This document shows positions 1 through 9,201 of a DNA stretch of 64,000 nucleotides, in pieces. Below the pieces are notes generated by a model, which saw only the letters and a list, made by a program, of their open reading frames with translations, did no database searches and was not told the DNA's origin. Each line of letters opens with the position of its first letter. Position 1 is the stretch's first letter. The translations under genes and the position numbers were made by a program. The stretch comes from Planctomycetota bacterium (lineage in GTDB: Bacteria > Planctomycetota > UBA8742 > UBA2392). The stretch spans positions 26,798 through 90,797 of the forward strand of contig JAGQRH010000019.1 of assembly GCA_020425605.1 (NCBI GenBank), read 5' to 3'.

Positions 1-583
<583 letters not shown>

Positions 584-730
584 TGAGGCGATGCGGCCGA
601 TCTGCCACTCCTGCAGGAATGGCGCTTGTTGGTGTGCCGCCAGCGCTCGACTGCCAAATCGGCGTTATCGACTCCTTTCGTGATCCTCTGGTTGACCTAC
701 AACTGAGTGCCGTCTGCTTGGTGCCTGGAC

Positions 731-1168
731 ATGCGAGAGATCGTCACGGAGATCAGCATCAACGCTGCGCCGGAAACCGTCTGGTCGCACCTGGTCGCGT
801 TTGACTCGTATCCGGACTGGAATCCGTTCATCACCTACGCGGCCGGCGAGGTTCGGGAAGGCGCGCGGCTGACGGTCACGATCCAGCAATCCGGCGGCAA
901 GCCGATGGGTTTCAAGCCGCGCGTGCTGATCGCCAGCCCCGGCAAAGAGTTGCGCTGGTTAGGCCAGATATTATTGCCGGGCCTGTTCGACGGCGAGCAC
1001 CGCTTTGTGCTGGAGCACCACGAGGGTGGCACCAAGCTCACCCAAGCCGAGACGTTCTGCGGACTGCTGGTTCCCCTCATGTGGAAGTCCATGCAACCGA
1101 AGACCAAACGCGGCTTCGAGATGATGAACGAAGCGCTCAGGCAGCGCTGTGAGTCTGGGGACTCGTAG
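731..1168 (+). CDS. SRPBCC-family protein (polyketide cyclase/START-like)
   Basis: A 145-residue protein beginning MREIVTEISINAAPETVWSH, the typical opening strand and helix of the SRPBCC helix-grip fold. It continues with FDSYPDWNPFI, GARLTVTIQ and a C-terminal helix (KRGFEMMNEALRQR). Members bind hydrophobic ligands in a central cavity; this one has no marker for a particular ligand. An in-frame ATG at 707 is possible, but the fold begins at 731. The 3' end overlaps the convergent DUF998 gene by 32 bp. Confidence 0.85.
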   Translation: MREIVTEISINAAPETVWSHLVAFDSYPDWNPFITYAAGEVREGARLTVTIQQSGGKPMGFKPRVLIASPGKELRWLGQILLPGLFDGEHRFVLEHHEGGTKLTQAETFCGLLVPLMWKSMQPKTKRGFEMMNEALRQRCESGDS

Positions 1169-1829
1169 AACTTGCGCTATTGGCTTTCATGCGCCCCAGA
1201 AGCGCGGCCGCGAAGACCGCCAGCCAGAGCATGTACGCGCCGATGTTGATGCGTTCCCACGCGCCGATCAGCGGCGTCTGCTCATTGGCCGCGATGCGTG
1301 GCCCGTCTATCGCTGTCAGCGTTCCGAACGCCAGGAACGCAACCACCGTCGCCAGCGAGTAGACGCGAAAGGCGCGGCCGAGCGCGGCTGCACCGAAGCC
1401 GATCGAGACCAGCATCAGCAGCAGGGTCGCGCCGGCCCAGACAATGTGCAGCACATCCGTCAGCGCCATCTCGGCACCGCGCAACTGCATCGGCGGCCAA
1501 TAGGTACTGAGGATCCCCTGCGCGCCAACGGCAGCCGCAGCCACGTGCAATGCTTTGGATTCGCCCGCCGCCGACCAAGTTCCCAATGCAAACGCTGACA
1601 ACAGGACTGCATAGACCACGCCGAGCGCAACCCACAGACCGCGCGTCGGCGCGTTGATGGCCGAGAGTTCGCTGACGGTCTGCGCGGCTGCGCTGTACTC
1701 GGGCCACTGCAAAGGCACGAAGATGTTCATCAACACGTACCAGCCCGCCGCAAGCGTGCCACAAACGAGCAGCGCCCGGCGCGTTGTAAGCTGCCGGACG
1801 CTTGTGCCCGTGGTGGTCGAGCTGTTCAT
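1137..1829 (-). CDS. DUF998-family integral membrane protein
   Basis: A 230-residue protein with about six predicted transmembrane segments, for example ALLVCGTLAAGWYVLMNIFV near residue 20, WVALGVVYAVLLSAFALGTW near 66, and IGAYMLWLAVFAAALLG at the end. The pattern of an SELSA motif after the first segment and the length fit DUF998, a family of unknown function. It converges on and overlaps the SRPBCC gene by 32 bp. Confidence 0.7.
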   Translation of the reverse strand: MNSSTTTGTSVRQLTTRRALLVCGTLAAGWYVLMNIFVPLQWPEYSAAAQTVSELSAINAPTRGLWVALGVVYAVLLSAFALGTWSAAGESKALHVAAAAVGAQGILSTYWPPMQLRGAEMALTDVLHIVWAGATLLLMLVSIGFGAAALGRAFRVYSLATVVAFLAFGTLTAIDGPRIAANEQTPLIGAWERINIGAYMLWLAVFAAALLGRMKANSASSTSPQTHSAA

Positions 1830-1863
1830 GCCGGGTTGATACGCAAGTACTCGTTTCGCAATT

Positions 1864-2331
1864 CTAGTTCAGCAGGCTGCGGAGCATCCAGGCTGTCTTC
1901 TCGTGAACGCGCAGGCGATCGCCGATCAGGGCGTTTGAGCTTTCGTCGCCGGATTCCTGCACGTTAGACAGCATGGCGCGGCAGGTGCGGATCACCTCTT
2001 CGTGACCGTCCACCAACTGGGTAATCATTTCCTTCCAGTCGGGGTGGCCTTCCGCTTCCTTGATGCTGCTCAGCGCCGCGAACGCCTTGTAGCCGCCGGG
2101 GGCGAACTCACCCAGCGCGCGGATGCGCTCGGCCACTTCGTCCACGGCCGTCCACATTTCGGTGTACTGGTTCATGAACATCAGGTGCAACTCGTTGAAG
2201 TGCGGCCCGGTCACGTTCCAGTGGAAGTTGTGTGTCTTGAGGTACAGCGTGTAGGTGTCCGCCAGCAGCTTGCTGAGGCCCTTTGTGAGTTCCTTGCGTT
2301 TGCCTTCGTCGATTCCGATGTTCGGTTGCAT
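1864..2331 (-). CDS. dps: Dps/ferritin-like DNA-protection protein
   Basis: A 155-residue protein with the Dps signature: [19 protein letters not shown], then [19 protein letters not shown], which carry the inter-subunit ferroxidase His, Asp and Glu residues. Dps forms a dodecamer that oxidises Fe(II) with peroxide, stores iron and can bind DNA in starvation. The start at 2331 follows a GGGGAGA ribosome binding site; an in-frame ATG 13 codons upstream lacks one. The N-terminus ([19 protein letters not shown]) has only a few lysines, so DNA binding is not assured. It stands alone. Confidence 0.93.
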   Translation of the reverse strand: MQPNIGIDEGKRKELTKGLSKLLADTYTLYLKTHNFHWNVTGPHFNELHLMFMNQYTEMWTAVDEVAERIRALGEFAPGGYKAFAALSSIKEAEGHPDWKEMITQLVDGHEEVIRTCRAMLSNVQESGDESSNALIGDRLRVHEKTAWMLRSLLN

Positions 2332-2385
2332 GTGATCTCCCCTCTGGTTTCTGTTGTAACGCGCTCGCAACGCGTACCCATTCCA

Positions 2386-2903
2386 CTATTTCGTGGCGCG
2401 GCCCCAGGCGGTCAACTCCCAGCGTTTTGGCAGCTCCGTCTGCCAGATCCCGGCGGACAGCTTGAACTCGCCCTCCGCGCCGGGCTCAATGCCTGATCCG
2501 CTCACGTAGGCATCCACAAAGGAGCAGGCTGCGCCGGTGCTGTCGTATCCGACTGCAAAGACATGCACCGAGGTGGACTTTTCGTTTGTCTGGTTCCGGA
2601 CCCGCCCACTCACAGTCGAGTATTTGCCTGAAGTCTGCTTGGCGTCGTGGCTCACTACCTGAAGCTGCCGGTACATGGTGGTGTAGCTCGAGGTCCTCTC
2701 AAGTTTGCTACCTTGAAAGTGGCCTCGGCAGCCCGGCTGAGCCCGCGCACCACCCGGATCCAGATTTCCCCGCCGGGCGGTACGGAGTACACGGTCCCGG
2801 GAAAGCTCTGCGATTTCAGCTGGCGGCCATCGGCCGTGAATGTGCCGAGCACAGCGGGCCTTGAGATGGTCACTTCGGCCGTGTTGCGGTACTTCAGGAG
2901 CCA
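2386..2903 (-). pseudogene. Downstream remnant of the zinc-ribbon membrane protein gene: FxLYD-like beta domains broken by a stop and a frameshift
   Basis: After the TGA of the upstream gene, the same frame continues with convincing protein sequence (WLLKYRNTAEVTISRPAVLG, SQSFPGTVYSVPPGGEIWIR, AATFKVANL) to about 2697, then degrades and stops at 2655. From about 2697 the coherent sequence resumes in the -1 frame (ERTSSYTTMYRQLQVV, KYSTVSGRVRNQTNEKSTSV, HVFAVGYDSTGAACSF) and runs to 2386. The second part resembles an FxLYD-type domain. The simplest reading is one gene with a nonsense codon and a one-base deletion, either a true pseudogene or assembly errors. An ATG in a TGATG overlap at 2904 opens the -1 frame, but its first 70 codons read as nonsense. 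Confidence 0.65.
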
Positions 2904-3284
2904 TCAGGGCGAGCTGCCGTTGAGCCCTTCCAGCACGGGTGTGACGGTTGCGCTGAGCGTGCCGTTCTCGGGCTCAATCTCGGCTGAAGATGACGATTCG
3001 GTCTGTGCGACCGGCGCAAGGCCCCTGTCGGACTCGGGCGGGCCGCCCGGGGCGGATTCCAGCGATACGAAAAAGCCCGCCAGGGCGGTGATTGCGACTC
3101 CGACCGCTACGGCGATCAGCATCGGGCGGCGGTTGTTGCCTGATCGCTCGACTGGCGCGGAGTAGACCGGCGGCGAAGGGTACTGCAGGCCGGTACGGTA
3201 CACTTCACCGCACTTCGCGCACTTCCGCGCACCGTCATGAGTGAACGACGCGCCGGCAAAGCCGCACTTTGGACAGTTGGCCAT
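2904..3284 (-). CDS. Zinc-ribbon single-pass membrane protein (probably truncated)
   Basis: A 126-residue frame beginning MANCPKCGFAGASF and continuing to KCAKCGEVY: two CxxC knuckles 16 residues apart form a zinc ribbon. A proline-rich linker and one transmembrane helix (LIAVAVGVAITALAGFFVSL) follow, then an extracytoplasmic Ser/Glu-rich stretch. It ends at a TGA, after which the same frame still encodes beta-domain sequence. The zinc ribbon would be cytoplasmic and the lost beta domains outside. Function is unknown. Confidence 0.7.
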   Translation of the reverse strand: MANCPKCGFAGASFTHDGARKCAKCGEVYRTGLQYPSPPVYSAPVERSGNNRRPMLIAVAVGVAITALAGFFVSLESAPGGPPESDRGLAPVAQTESSSSAEIEPENGTLSATVTPVLEGLNGSSP

Positions 3285-3319
3285 GCCCGGATGATATCAG
3301 CACAACCCGGCCGGTCAGC

Positions 3320-6139
3320 CTACTTGCCGGTGACCGGCCCGGTGCGCTTGGGCGGCCGCTGGGTGGCGAGGTACGGCGCGCTGCGCTTCAGGAACAACAG
3401 CGCGAAGCTGAAGTTGCAGATCTGGTTGTTGAGGCTTGCCCAGCCGCCATCCTTGAGTTGCAGCTTGATCATCAGGTCGGCGCCGTCGCGGTACCACTCG
3501 GTGTTGCCGAAGTAGACGCTCTGGGTCAGTACGCCGGCACGCTCGCAGCCGTACATGTCGTACAGCATGCCGCGGCCTTCGCCGCCGCCGATCCAGCATT
3601 CACTCTGCTTGGCGTCCAGTTTGAAGTACGTCCGGGAGTACGGGTACATCTGTCCAAGGCCGATCAGCCCGCCCGCCAGCCGGTCATCAATCTTGCCGAT
3701 CAGCTGCGGGTCATAGATCGGCGCGAGCATCAGCGCGTCGCGCAGGATGGCGAGGCTGGAAATGCCCGCGGCCGTCATGCCGACCGAGTACGGCCACAGG
3801 TAGATCGGGTTGCCGTCTTTGTCCTTGCCCCGCTCGACGTTCTTGGGCGCACCCCAGGTGTTGCCGCTGCCGGCGAAGTAGCTCCAGCCACCGATCATGA
3901 AGCGTTGCAGCACGGGGCGAGGGCGGCGGTTGTTCGGGTCGCTTTCGTCTGCATAGCGCGGATCACGCGCCAGGCGCTCAAGCTCATCGAGCGTCATGCT
4001 CTGCATCGGCTCGACCAGGCGCTCGGCCCAGCCGGTCGGAAGAAAGCAATCAATCAGCCGCATGGCATCCCACGCGAGCGTCTTATGGTCAATCGGCGCA
4101 CCCAGCATCATGCCGGCCTTGATGCCAAGCACGGCGTACTGGCTGTTGCTGCCGTCGGCGTGGCGTACGCCGAGCGGCGGCTCGGCTGGACGATCCGGGT
4201 ACTTTCCTTCGCGCATGCGACGGCGGCGCTCGTCTTCTATCTCCGGGGGCGTCTCTTTCTTGTCTGACTTCCCGCCCGTTACGGGGCCGTCGCCGTCTTC
4301 CTTCTTGGGCGGGTCCTTGCGCTTGGCCATGGTCGGGTTGGGACGCGGACGGTGTTCCTCCGGCAGGCTGTAGCCCCAGCCGAAGCCGTCGGCGTTGGAC
4401 AGGCGCCACGAAATCTCGGCAATAATGTCGCGATGGCGCGGCTTGATCTTTGCCCAGACGCTTTGCGCGGCGACTTCGTACTCTTCCGGGTGGCGGGCCT
4501 CGTTCATGCCTGCCGCTTTGATCTCGGGCTCGTAGTAGCTCTGGAATGCCATCATTGCGATGTCGCAGCAGTAGTTCTGCTGGCCGAACTTGCCGAAAGT
4601 GTGCTCGTCGAGCATCTTTTCGACCATGTCCACCATCAGCTCGAAGGCCTGCTTCACACGCGGGTCTTCGCGGTCTACGCCGGCGTCCAACAGTGCGTGG
4701 ACCGCAAGCCCGTGGCCACCCAGCATCTTGCTGTAGCCGCCGGGCATGAAAGTGCCGTCCTTTTCCTGCGTGCTGAGCAGGTATTCGGCCGCGGAGTCAA
4801 TCGCAAGGTCGGTGGTTTTCATGTAGCCGTAGTAGTCATCGAGGTCGAGCGTCTCGAGCGCAACGAATGCCTGCACGCCCTGACCCCACTCGAGAGCCTC
4901 GTGTGCCGGAGCATTCGGGTCCAGCCCGCCCACAGACGCAAGCAGCGCGAGACAGATGCTGCTGACCTGGTCGCGTTCTTCAACCGTCAGCTCACTGCGC
5001 CCCATGCCCGGGTCGCCGTAGCTGCGGCTGAGCACCCACTTCAATTGCGCCGCGATGTGCGAGTTCTGCGGCCGCGGCAACGCCCAGCAGAGGCGGTATT
5101 CGGTCAGCGCCTGGCTTTCCAGGTCTTTGCGCAGGCCCTTGGCGCGCTTGCCGAACTTCTCGCCGCCGCCGAGATAGAGCGCGAGTGCGTCACCTTCATA
5201 GGTGCGCCAGGCGTCTTCATCGGTCAACTCTTCGGGCAGACGCGCCGAAAGAAAACCCAATGATGTTGCGGCCTTGGTGACCGCCTTCTTCGGCAGCGTC
5301 TCATCGTCGGCCGCCAGCGCGAGAATCGCACCGACCAGCAGCACCGAGCGGTAGTAGACCGTGTCCACGTCGCGCGGCGCGTCGAACCAGAGTTCGCCTT
5401 CCGGGTTGCGGTTCAGCCTGACCGCGTCGGCAAGCAGGAGAATCGTCTCGGCCACCTTATCGCTGACCGGGTTGTCGACCCAACCGCGTTTCATGGCGAT
5501 GCGCCGCGCCGTCAGCAGGTGATACTGCTTGATCATCTGCTCAAATGTGGGCTCTTCCGTGGGCTCCAGGTTCCAGTCGCGTCGGTTGATGATTTCCTGC
5601 CCGCGCTTGAGGGCCTTTTGCTGGGCCGCCTTCAGCGTCAGGTCCGTGCGCTGCAGGAGCGCGTCGATCGTCAGCAGTTCCAGAGAAACATCCGCCCAGA
5701 TGTGCTTTCGCGTGGGCGCAGCGGACGCCAGCCATTCATTGAGCTCGTCACACAGGTCGGTCCCGCCGGGATAGCCCGCGCGCAGCAGCGAAAGCAGACG
5801 CAGCACGACCCAGCTGTCAGGCTGCTCATCCGCGTTGCCCTTCAGTGCACCAAGCGGAGGAATCGGAAGCCGCCCATGCAGGTACGGGTCTTCGTTCATG
5901 CGGATGTCGCCACGCCCGAGCACGCGCATGGTGTTGATCACGGCAAGTTCGCGTCCTGGATACTGTTTCAATACGTCGCGGGCGCCGTTGACGTTCTTTT
6001 CGTCCGGGCGACGCTCATTGATCAGCTTGTGCTTCTCGTCGATGTTGGTGATGTGCTTGCCCTTGGCCTGAACGGGGCTGTAGGCAATGGCCGCAAGGAC
6101 GGCCAGGGCGATGGTGCAGGTGAAGAAGCGGGTGAACAT
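3320..6139 (-). CDS. Large secreted alpha-toroid (squalene-cyclase/prenyltransferase-like repeat) protein
   Basis: A 939-residue protein with a Sec signal peptide (MFTRFFTCTIALAVLAAIAY, cleavage near residue 25). It carries helical repeats of the alpha/alpha-toroid type: AAEYLLSTQEKDGTFMPGG near 460 and MIKLQLKDGGWASLNNQ near the C-terminus contain the QxxDGxW/F hallmark. A charged low-complexity insert of about 40 residues (near 603-645, Lys/Glu/Pro/Arg-rich) divides the chain. No catalytic DxDD or zinc motif of true cyclases or prenyltransferases was seen, so the fold is probably structural or ligand-binding. Start ATG follows a GGAGGG site. Such proteins are frequent in Planctomycetota and their role is not known. 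Confidence 0.75.
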   Translation of the reverse strand: MFTRFFTCTIALAVLAAIAYSPVQAKGKHITNIDEKHKLINERRPDEKNVNGARDVLKQYPGRELAVINTMRVLGRGDIRMNEDPYLHGRLPIPPLGALKGNADEQPDSWVVLRLLSLLRAGYPGGTDLCDELNEWLASAAPTRKHIWADVSLELLTIDALLQRTDLTLKAAQQKALKRGQEIINRRDWNLEPTEEPTFEQMIKQYHLLTARRIAMKRGWVDNPVSDKVAETILLLADAVRLNRNPEGELWFDAPRDVDTVYYRSVLLVGAILALAADDETLPKKAVTKAATSLGFLSARLPEELTDEDAWRTYEGDALALYLGGGEKFGKRAKGLRKDLESQALTEYRLCWALPRPQNSHIAAQLKWVLSRSYGDPGMGRSELTVEERDQVSSICLALLASVGGLDPNAPAHEALEWGQGVQAFVALETLDLDDYYGYMKTTDLAIDSAAEYLLSTQEKDGTFMPGGYSKMLGGHGLAVHALLDAGVDREDPRVKQAFELMVDMVEKMLDEHTFGKFGQQNYCCDIAMMAFQSYYEPEIKAAGMNEARHPEEYEVAAQSVWAKIKPRHRDIIAEISWRLSNADGFGWGYSLPEEHRPRPNPTMAKRKDPPKKEDGDGPVTGGKSDKKETPPEIEDERRRRMREGKYPDRPAEPPLGVRHADGSNSQYAVLGIKAGMMLGAPIDHKTLAWDAMRLIDCFLPTGWAERLVEPMQSMTLDELERLARDPRYADESDPNNRRPRPVLQRFMIGGWSYFAGSGNTWGAPKNVERGKDKDGNPIYLWPYSVGMTAAGISSLAILRDALMLAPIYDPQLIGKIDDRLAGGLIGLGQMYPYSRTYFKLDAKQSECWIGGGEGRGMLYDMYGCERAGVLTQSVYFGNTEWYRDGADLMIKLQLKDGGWASLNNQICNFSFALLFLKRSAPYLATQRPPKRTGPVTGK

Positions 6140-6256
6140 GGCGTATCCCTCCGCTGAAGAATTTAGCGGATACGCACAGCTTAGGCGAACTACTGGTTGG
6201 GGAAACTACGCCGGATCGCAAAGGGGTATTCACCCCTGTGGATGCGCGAAGAGCCG

Positions 6257-6385
6257 CTAGGCCGTCTTCGGCGCGAGGAAGTACATCAGCGTCATGAGGC
6301 CAAGGACGGTGCCGAACATGACAAACGCAAGGATCAGCATCTCGCCGCCCTCAGGCAAAAAACCCTTCTTCGCTTCTGCAGACAT
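6257..6385 (-). CDS. Small single-pass membrane protein (42 aa)
   Basis: A short frame beginning MSAEAKKGFLPEGG and then one hydrophobic helix (MLILAFVMFGTVLGLMTLMY) ending FLAPKTA. A clear AGGAAG ribosome binding site lies 6-7 bases before the ATG, and the charge pattern suits a membrane microprotein. It is transcribed towards the toroid gene 117 bp away and could share its transcript. I do not recognise a family. Confidence 0.65.
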   Translation of the reverse strand: MSAEAKKGFLPEGGEMLILAFVMFGTVLGLMTLMYFLAPKTA

Positions 6386-6483
6386 GTTTGCTTCCTGTTG
6401 GACACACTGAGTCGAGCGGGCATTCTAGCTGGACTACCCGTATGGGTTTTACACCCGAGTTGCAGCCCCGGACAAGGCCCCGC

Positions 6484-7656
6484 ATGCACGTCGCGTTTGT
6501 CAGCGAGCACTTCCATAAGGAACCCGGCGGGCCGCGCAAGGCCGCGCGGGCGATGGCTGCAGCGCTGGATGAGATTGGGCACGCCTCCAGCCTGATCGGC
6601 ATCGCGCCGCGCGACCGCGAAGAGAACCTGCCCGGCGGCGGCACTGCCATCCTGCGCCGCTACGGCTGGAGACTGGTGCCCAGCCGCTACGGCCGTCCGA
6701 GATTTTATGCCCGCGAGCTTGGGCGCCTCCACGCCGTCCGGCCGATCGACGCGGTGGTGGCCATGGGACTCGAATCAGCCGCGGCGGCACTGCGCTTTCG
6801 CGAGCAATTTGGCGTGCCGTTCGTGCTGAACCCGCGCAGCTTCCTTGTTAATGCCCCAGGCACGTGGAAGCACGACCGCGCGCGGTTGCTGATCCGCGAG
6901 TGTGACTCGTTTGTCGCACTGTCCGAGTCGGCGGCTGACGCCTGGTGCGCGGCGCTGGAGTACCCACGAGATGGGAAGGTTTTCGGTGTACTGAACGGCG
7001 TCGATCCCACCGAGCTGGAAGGCACGGCCGAGCCGCCGCCGGGAATCCAAGGCGCACCGCTGATCCTGTGCATGGCAATGTTGCGAGAGCCAAAGGGTCA
7101 GCACGTGCTGCTGAAGGCGCTAGCACGGCTCGTCGATCTGCCTTGGCAGCTGGTACTCGCAGGCGACGGGCCGGCGCGCGCGGCCCTGGCGGCGCTAACC
7201 CAGCGCCTGGGGCTGGGTGAGCGCGTACTGTTCACGGGCATTGTGCGCGACGCCCACTGGCGCTGGCTGTACCGCCACGCTCAGCTATTCGCACTGACAC
7301 CCGTCTATATGGAAGCTTGCGGCAACGCGCTGCTGGAAGCGCAGGCCGCCGGGCTGCCGATTGTCACGACCGATGCAGGCAGCGTGCCCGAAGTCGTGTC
7401 GCCCGACAGCGCCCTGATCGTGCCGGTCGGCCCCGTACCCTACCCCGATGAAGCGCCCATCCTGCCCGCCCTCGAATCCGCGCTCCGCAGAGCCCTGACG
7501 AGCGCATCTCTGCGGACTGCGCTGGGTGGGACAGGCCGCACCAGAGCCAGGGAATTGAGCTGGGCGACATGCGTACAGGCGTACAGCGCGGTGGCAAGTC
7601 GTGTCGTGGAGCGTGCTACGTCCGGGGTTGGCGCAATGCACCATCCAGCTCGGTAA
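6484..7656 (+). CDS. Glycosyltransferase family 4 (GT-B fold)
   Basis: A 390-residue protein with a Rossmann start MHVAFVSEHFHKEPGGPRKA, typical of GT4, and the C-terminal sugar-nucleotide motif region: LVLAGDGPARAAL, VLFTGIVRDAHW, then YMEACGNALLEAQAAGLPIV with the conserved E-x7-E acidic pair, and TDAGSVPEVV. GT4 enzymes transfer sugars from nucleotide donors with retention, often in polysaccharide or lipid glycosylation. Acceptor and sugar cannot be told. The start at 6484 is chosen because the fold begins there; upstream codons show no homology-like sequence. The 3' end overlaps the convergent TPR gene by 41 bp. Confidence 0.85.
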   Translation: MHVAFVSEHFHKEPGGPRKAARAMAAALDEIGHASSLIGIAPRDREENLPGGGTAILRRYGWRLVPSRYGRPRFYARELGRLHAVRPIDAVVAMGLESAAAALRFREQFGVPFVLNPRSFLVNAPGTWKHDRARLLIRECDSFVALSESAADAWCAALEYPRDGKVFGVLNGVDPTELEGTAEPPPGIQGAPLILCMAMLREPKGQHVLLKALARLVDLPWQLVLAGDGPARAALAALTQRLGLGERVLFTGIVRDAHWRWLYRHAQLFALTPVYMEACGNALLEAQAAGLPIVTTDAGSVPEVVSPDSALIVPVGPVPYPDEAPILPALESALRRALTSASLRTALGGTGRTRARELSWATCVQAYSAVASRVVERATSGVGAMHHPAR

Positions 7657-9184
7657 CAACTTGCTCTATCAGGGGCATTGCACGCCAGCCCGAGTCACGG
7701 ATCTGCTGAAGCCTACCCATACCCTCCGTGACCAGACCGCGCGCTTCGCCGAGATTTCCAGCTGCAGCCTCAATCGCCACCAACACGTTAAGGCACATCA
7801 GGTGCTCCAGAACATGGGCAGGATCTGTCACGCTTAAGTGCTCAAGGGCGGTCAGAGCATGATCTCGGGCGACGCTTCGGTCATCCTGCGCAAGCGACAC
7901 GGCGGCCAGGCCCGCGTGAACCGTTGACGTCAGTGTCCCTTTTCCCTCAGTAGGAACGAGAGACTTGGCCCGATCAAAGCAGCTCAATGCCCGGGACAGG
8001 TCGCGCTCAAAGTAGGCGACCCACCCCTCTGCACTGAGCACGAGGGCGTGTTGCGCCGGCCTTAGGGCTTCGGACGGGACGCTCGTGACTTCGGACAGGA
8101 ATGCGAATGCCTCGGTGGCCCTGCGCTCAAGCATTTTCAGCCAAGCGAGCTCAAACAACGTGTCGACCGCGGCTGCGTGCGCGCCCGCAGACCGCGAGAG
8201 CTGGAGCGACTTCAGCAGCGCCTTCTCACTCGCCGGCCCGTCGCCGATATACATCGCGACCATGCCGAGCTTGCTGAAAGTCGTGGCGGAATCCCGATTG
8301 CTGCCAAGCTCTTCAAAGGCTGCGCCCGCCTTCGAGAACCAGTCGCGCGCCTGGTTCAGCCGGCCCAATTCCATCAGGATGTTCGCCTTCACGCCCCAGC
8401 CCATCGCAAGTTCGCGTTTGTCGCCAAGCAGTTCCCGGATCTCCAGCGCCTCCTCGCACAATTCGAGCGCTCGCTCGGGTTCCCCAAGCGACGCAAGCAG
8501 GTTTGCCCGCTCGCTCATCTTGCGCGCAACGCCCTCCATGTCACCGATGGAGTTGTACACGTGCTCGGAGCGTTGGATGTACTCGACAGCGTCGTCCAGC
8601 TCTCCGAGGTGCCGGCAGGCAATCCCCGCGTTGCCCAGCGCCATCGCCTGCTCCCATTTCGCACCGAGAGCCCCGGTTGCGGCTGCCGAACGCAGAAAAG
8701 AATCGAGGGCCTCTCGCGCGCTCCTGTGGTAGAGCTCCAGAATGCCCTGATCTGAGACCAGCCGCGCGACCATGACTTCGTCGGGAATCTTGGCCGCGTG
8801 GTCCTGGGCGAGCTGCAGGTGTTCGAACGCTGCGGGGACCCGGCCCAGCCAGTCACACTGAATGCTCGCTCGCCTGTGGACATTGCAGAGGGATGCATGA
8901 GACGCACGTGTCAAACGCCCAGCGGCATGAAGAAGCGAGTACGAGCTATCGAGCCGGTACTCAAGCCGCTCAATCTCAGAATCCGCGAGCAACACCAATA
9001 CACAGCGCTCTTCCTCATCGGCATCGCGGCCAGCGGCGCCCAACCGGATCGCACGGGCCAACGTAGGGCCGCGCTCACGTGGCGGCAGGTCCATCTGGAG
9101 GATGACATCAAGCCATCCGTCTGGTGGATCCAACGCTGACTCCACGGCCGCCATGAAGAGCTGATGCGAGAATCTGTATTCCAT
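7616..9184 (-). CDS. TPR-repeat protein
   Basis: A 522-residue all-helical protein with at least seven tetratricopeptide-like units from about residue 110 onward, for example AMALGNAGIACRHLGELDDA, ANLLASLGEPERALELCEEA, ANILMELGRLNQARDWFSKA and LGMVAMYIGDGPASEKALLK. There is no signal peptide or membrane segment, so it is likely a cytoplasmic scaffold. No DNA-binding or enzymatic domain is visible. It lies 17 bp downstream of the molybdopterin-domain gene on the same strand and may be co-transcribed. The end overlaps the GT4 gene. Confidence 0.75.
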   Translation of the reverse strand: MEYRFSHQLFMAAVESALDPPDGWLDVILQMDLPPRERGPTLARAIRLGAAGRDADEEERCVLVLLADSEIERLEYRLDSSYSLLHAAGRLTRASHASLCNVHRRASIQCDWLGRVPAAFEHLQLAQDHAAKIPDEVMVARLVSDQGILELYHRSAREALDSFLRSAAATGALGAKWEQAMALGNAGIACRHLGELDDAVEYIQRSEHVYNSIGDMEGVARKMSERANLLASLGEPERALELCEEALEIRELLGDKRELAMGWGVKANILMELGRLNQARDWFSKAGAAFEELGSNRDSATTFSKLGMVAMYIGDGPASEKALLKSLQLSRSAGAHAAAVDTLFELAWLKMLERRATEAFAFLSEVTSVPSEALRPAQHALVLSAEGWVAYFERDLSRALSCFDRAKSLVPTEGKGTLTSTVHAGLAAVSLAQDDRSVARDHALTALEHLSVTDPAHVLEHLMCLNVLVAIEAAAGNLGEARGLVTEGMGRLQQIRDSGWRAMPLIEQVVTELDGALRQPRT

Positions 9185-9201
9185 GACACCCGATCGGCTA
9201 G

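Noticed and set aside
2690..2705. Programmed -1 frameshift in the broken zinc-ribbon gene
   Set aside because: There is no X-XXY-YYZ slippery heptamer at the transition, and an in-frame TGA upstream would stop ribosomes before it.
2904..2906. Selenocysteine or other recoding of TGA in the zinc-ribbon gene
   Set aside because: No cysteine-like position or obvious downstream hairpin was seen, and the second lesion downstream makes simple gene decay or sequence error more likely.
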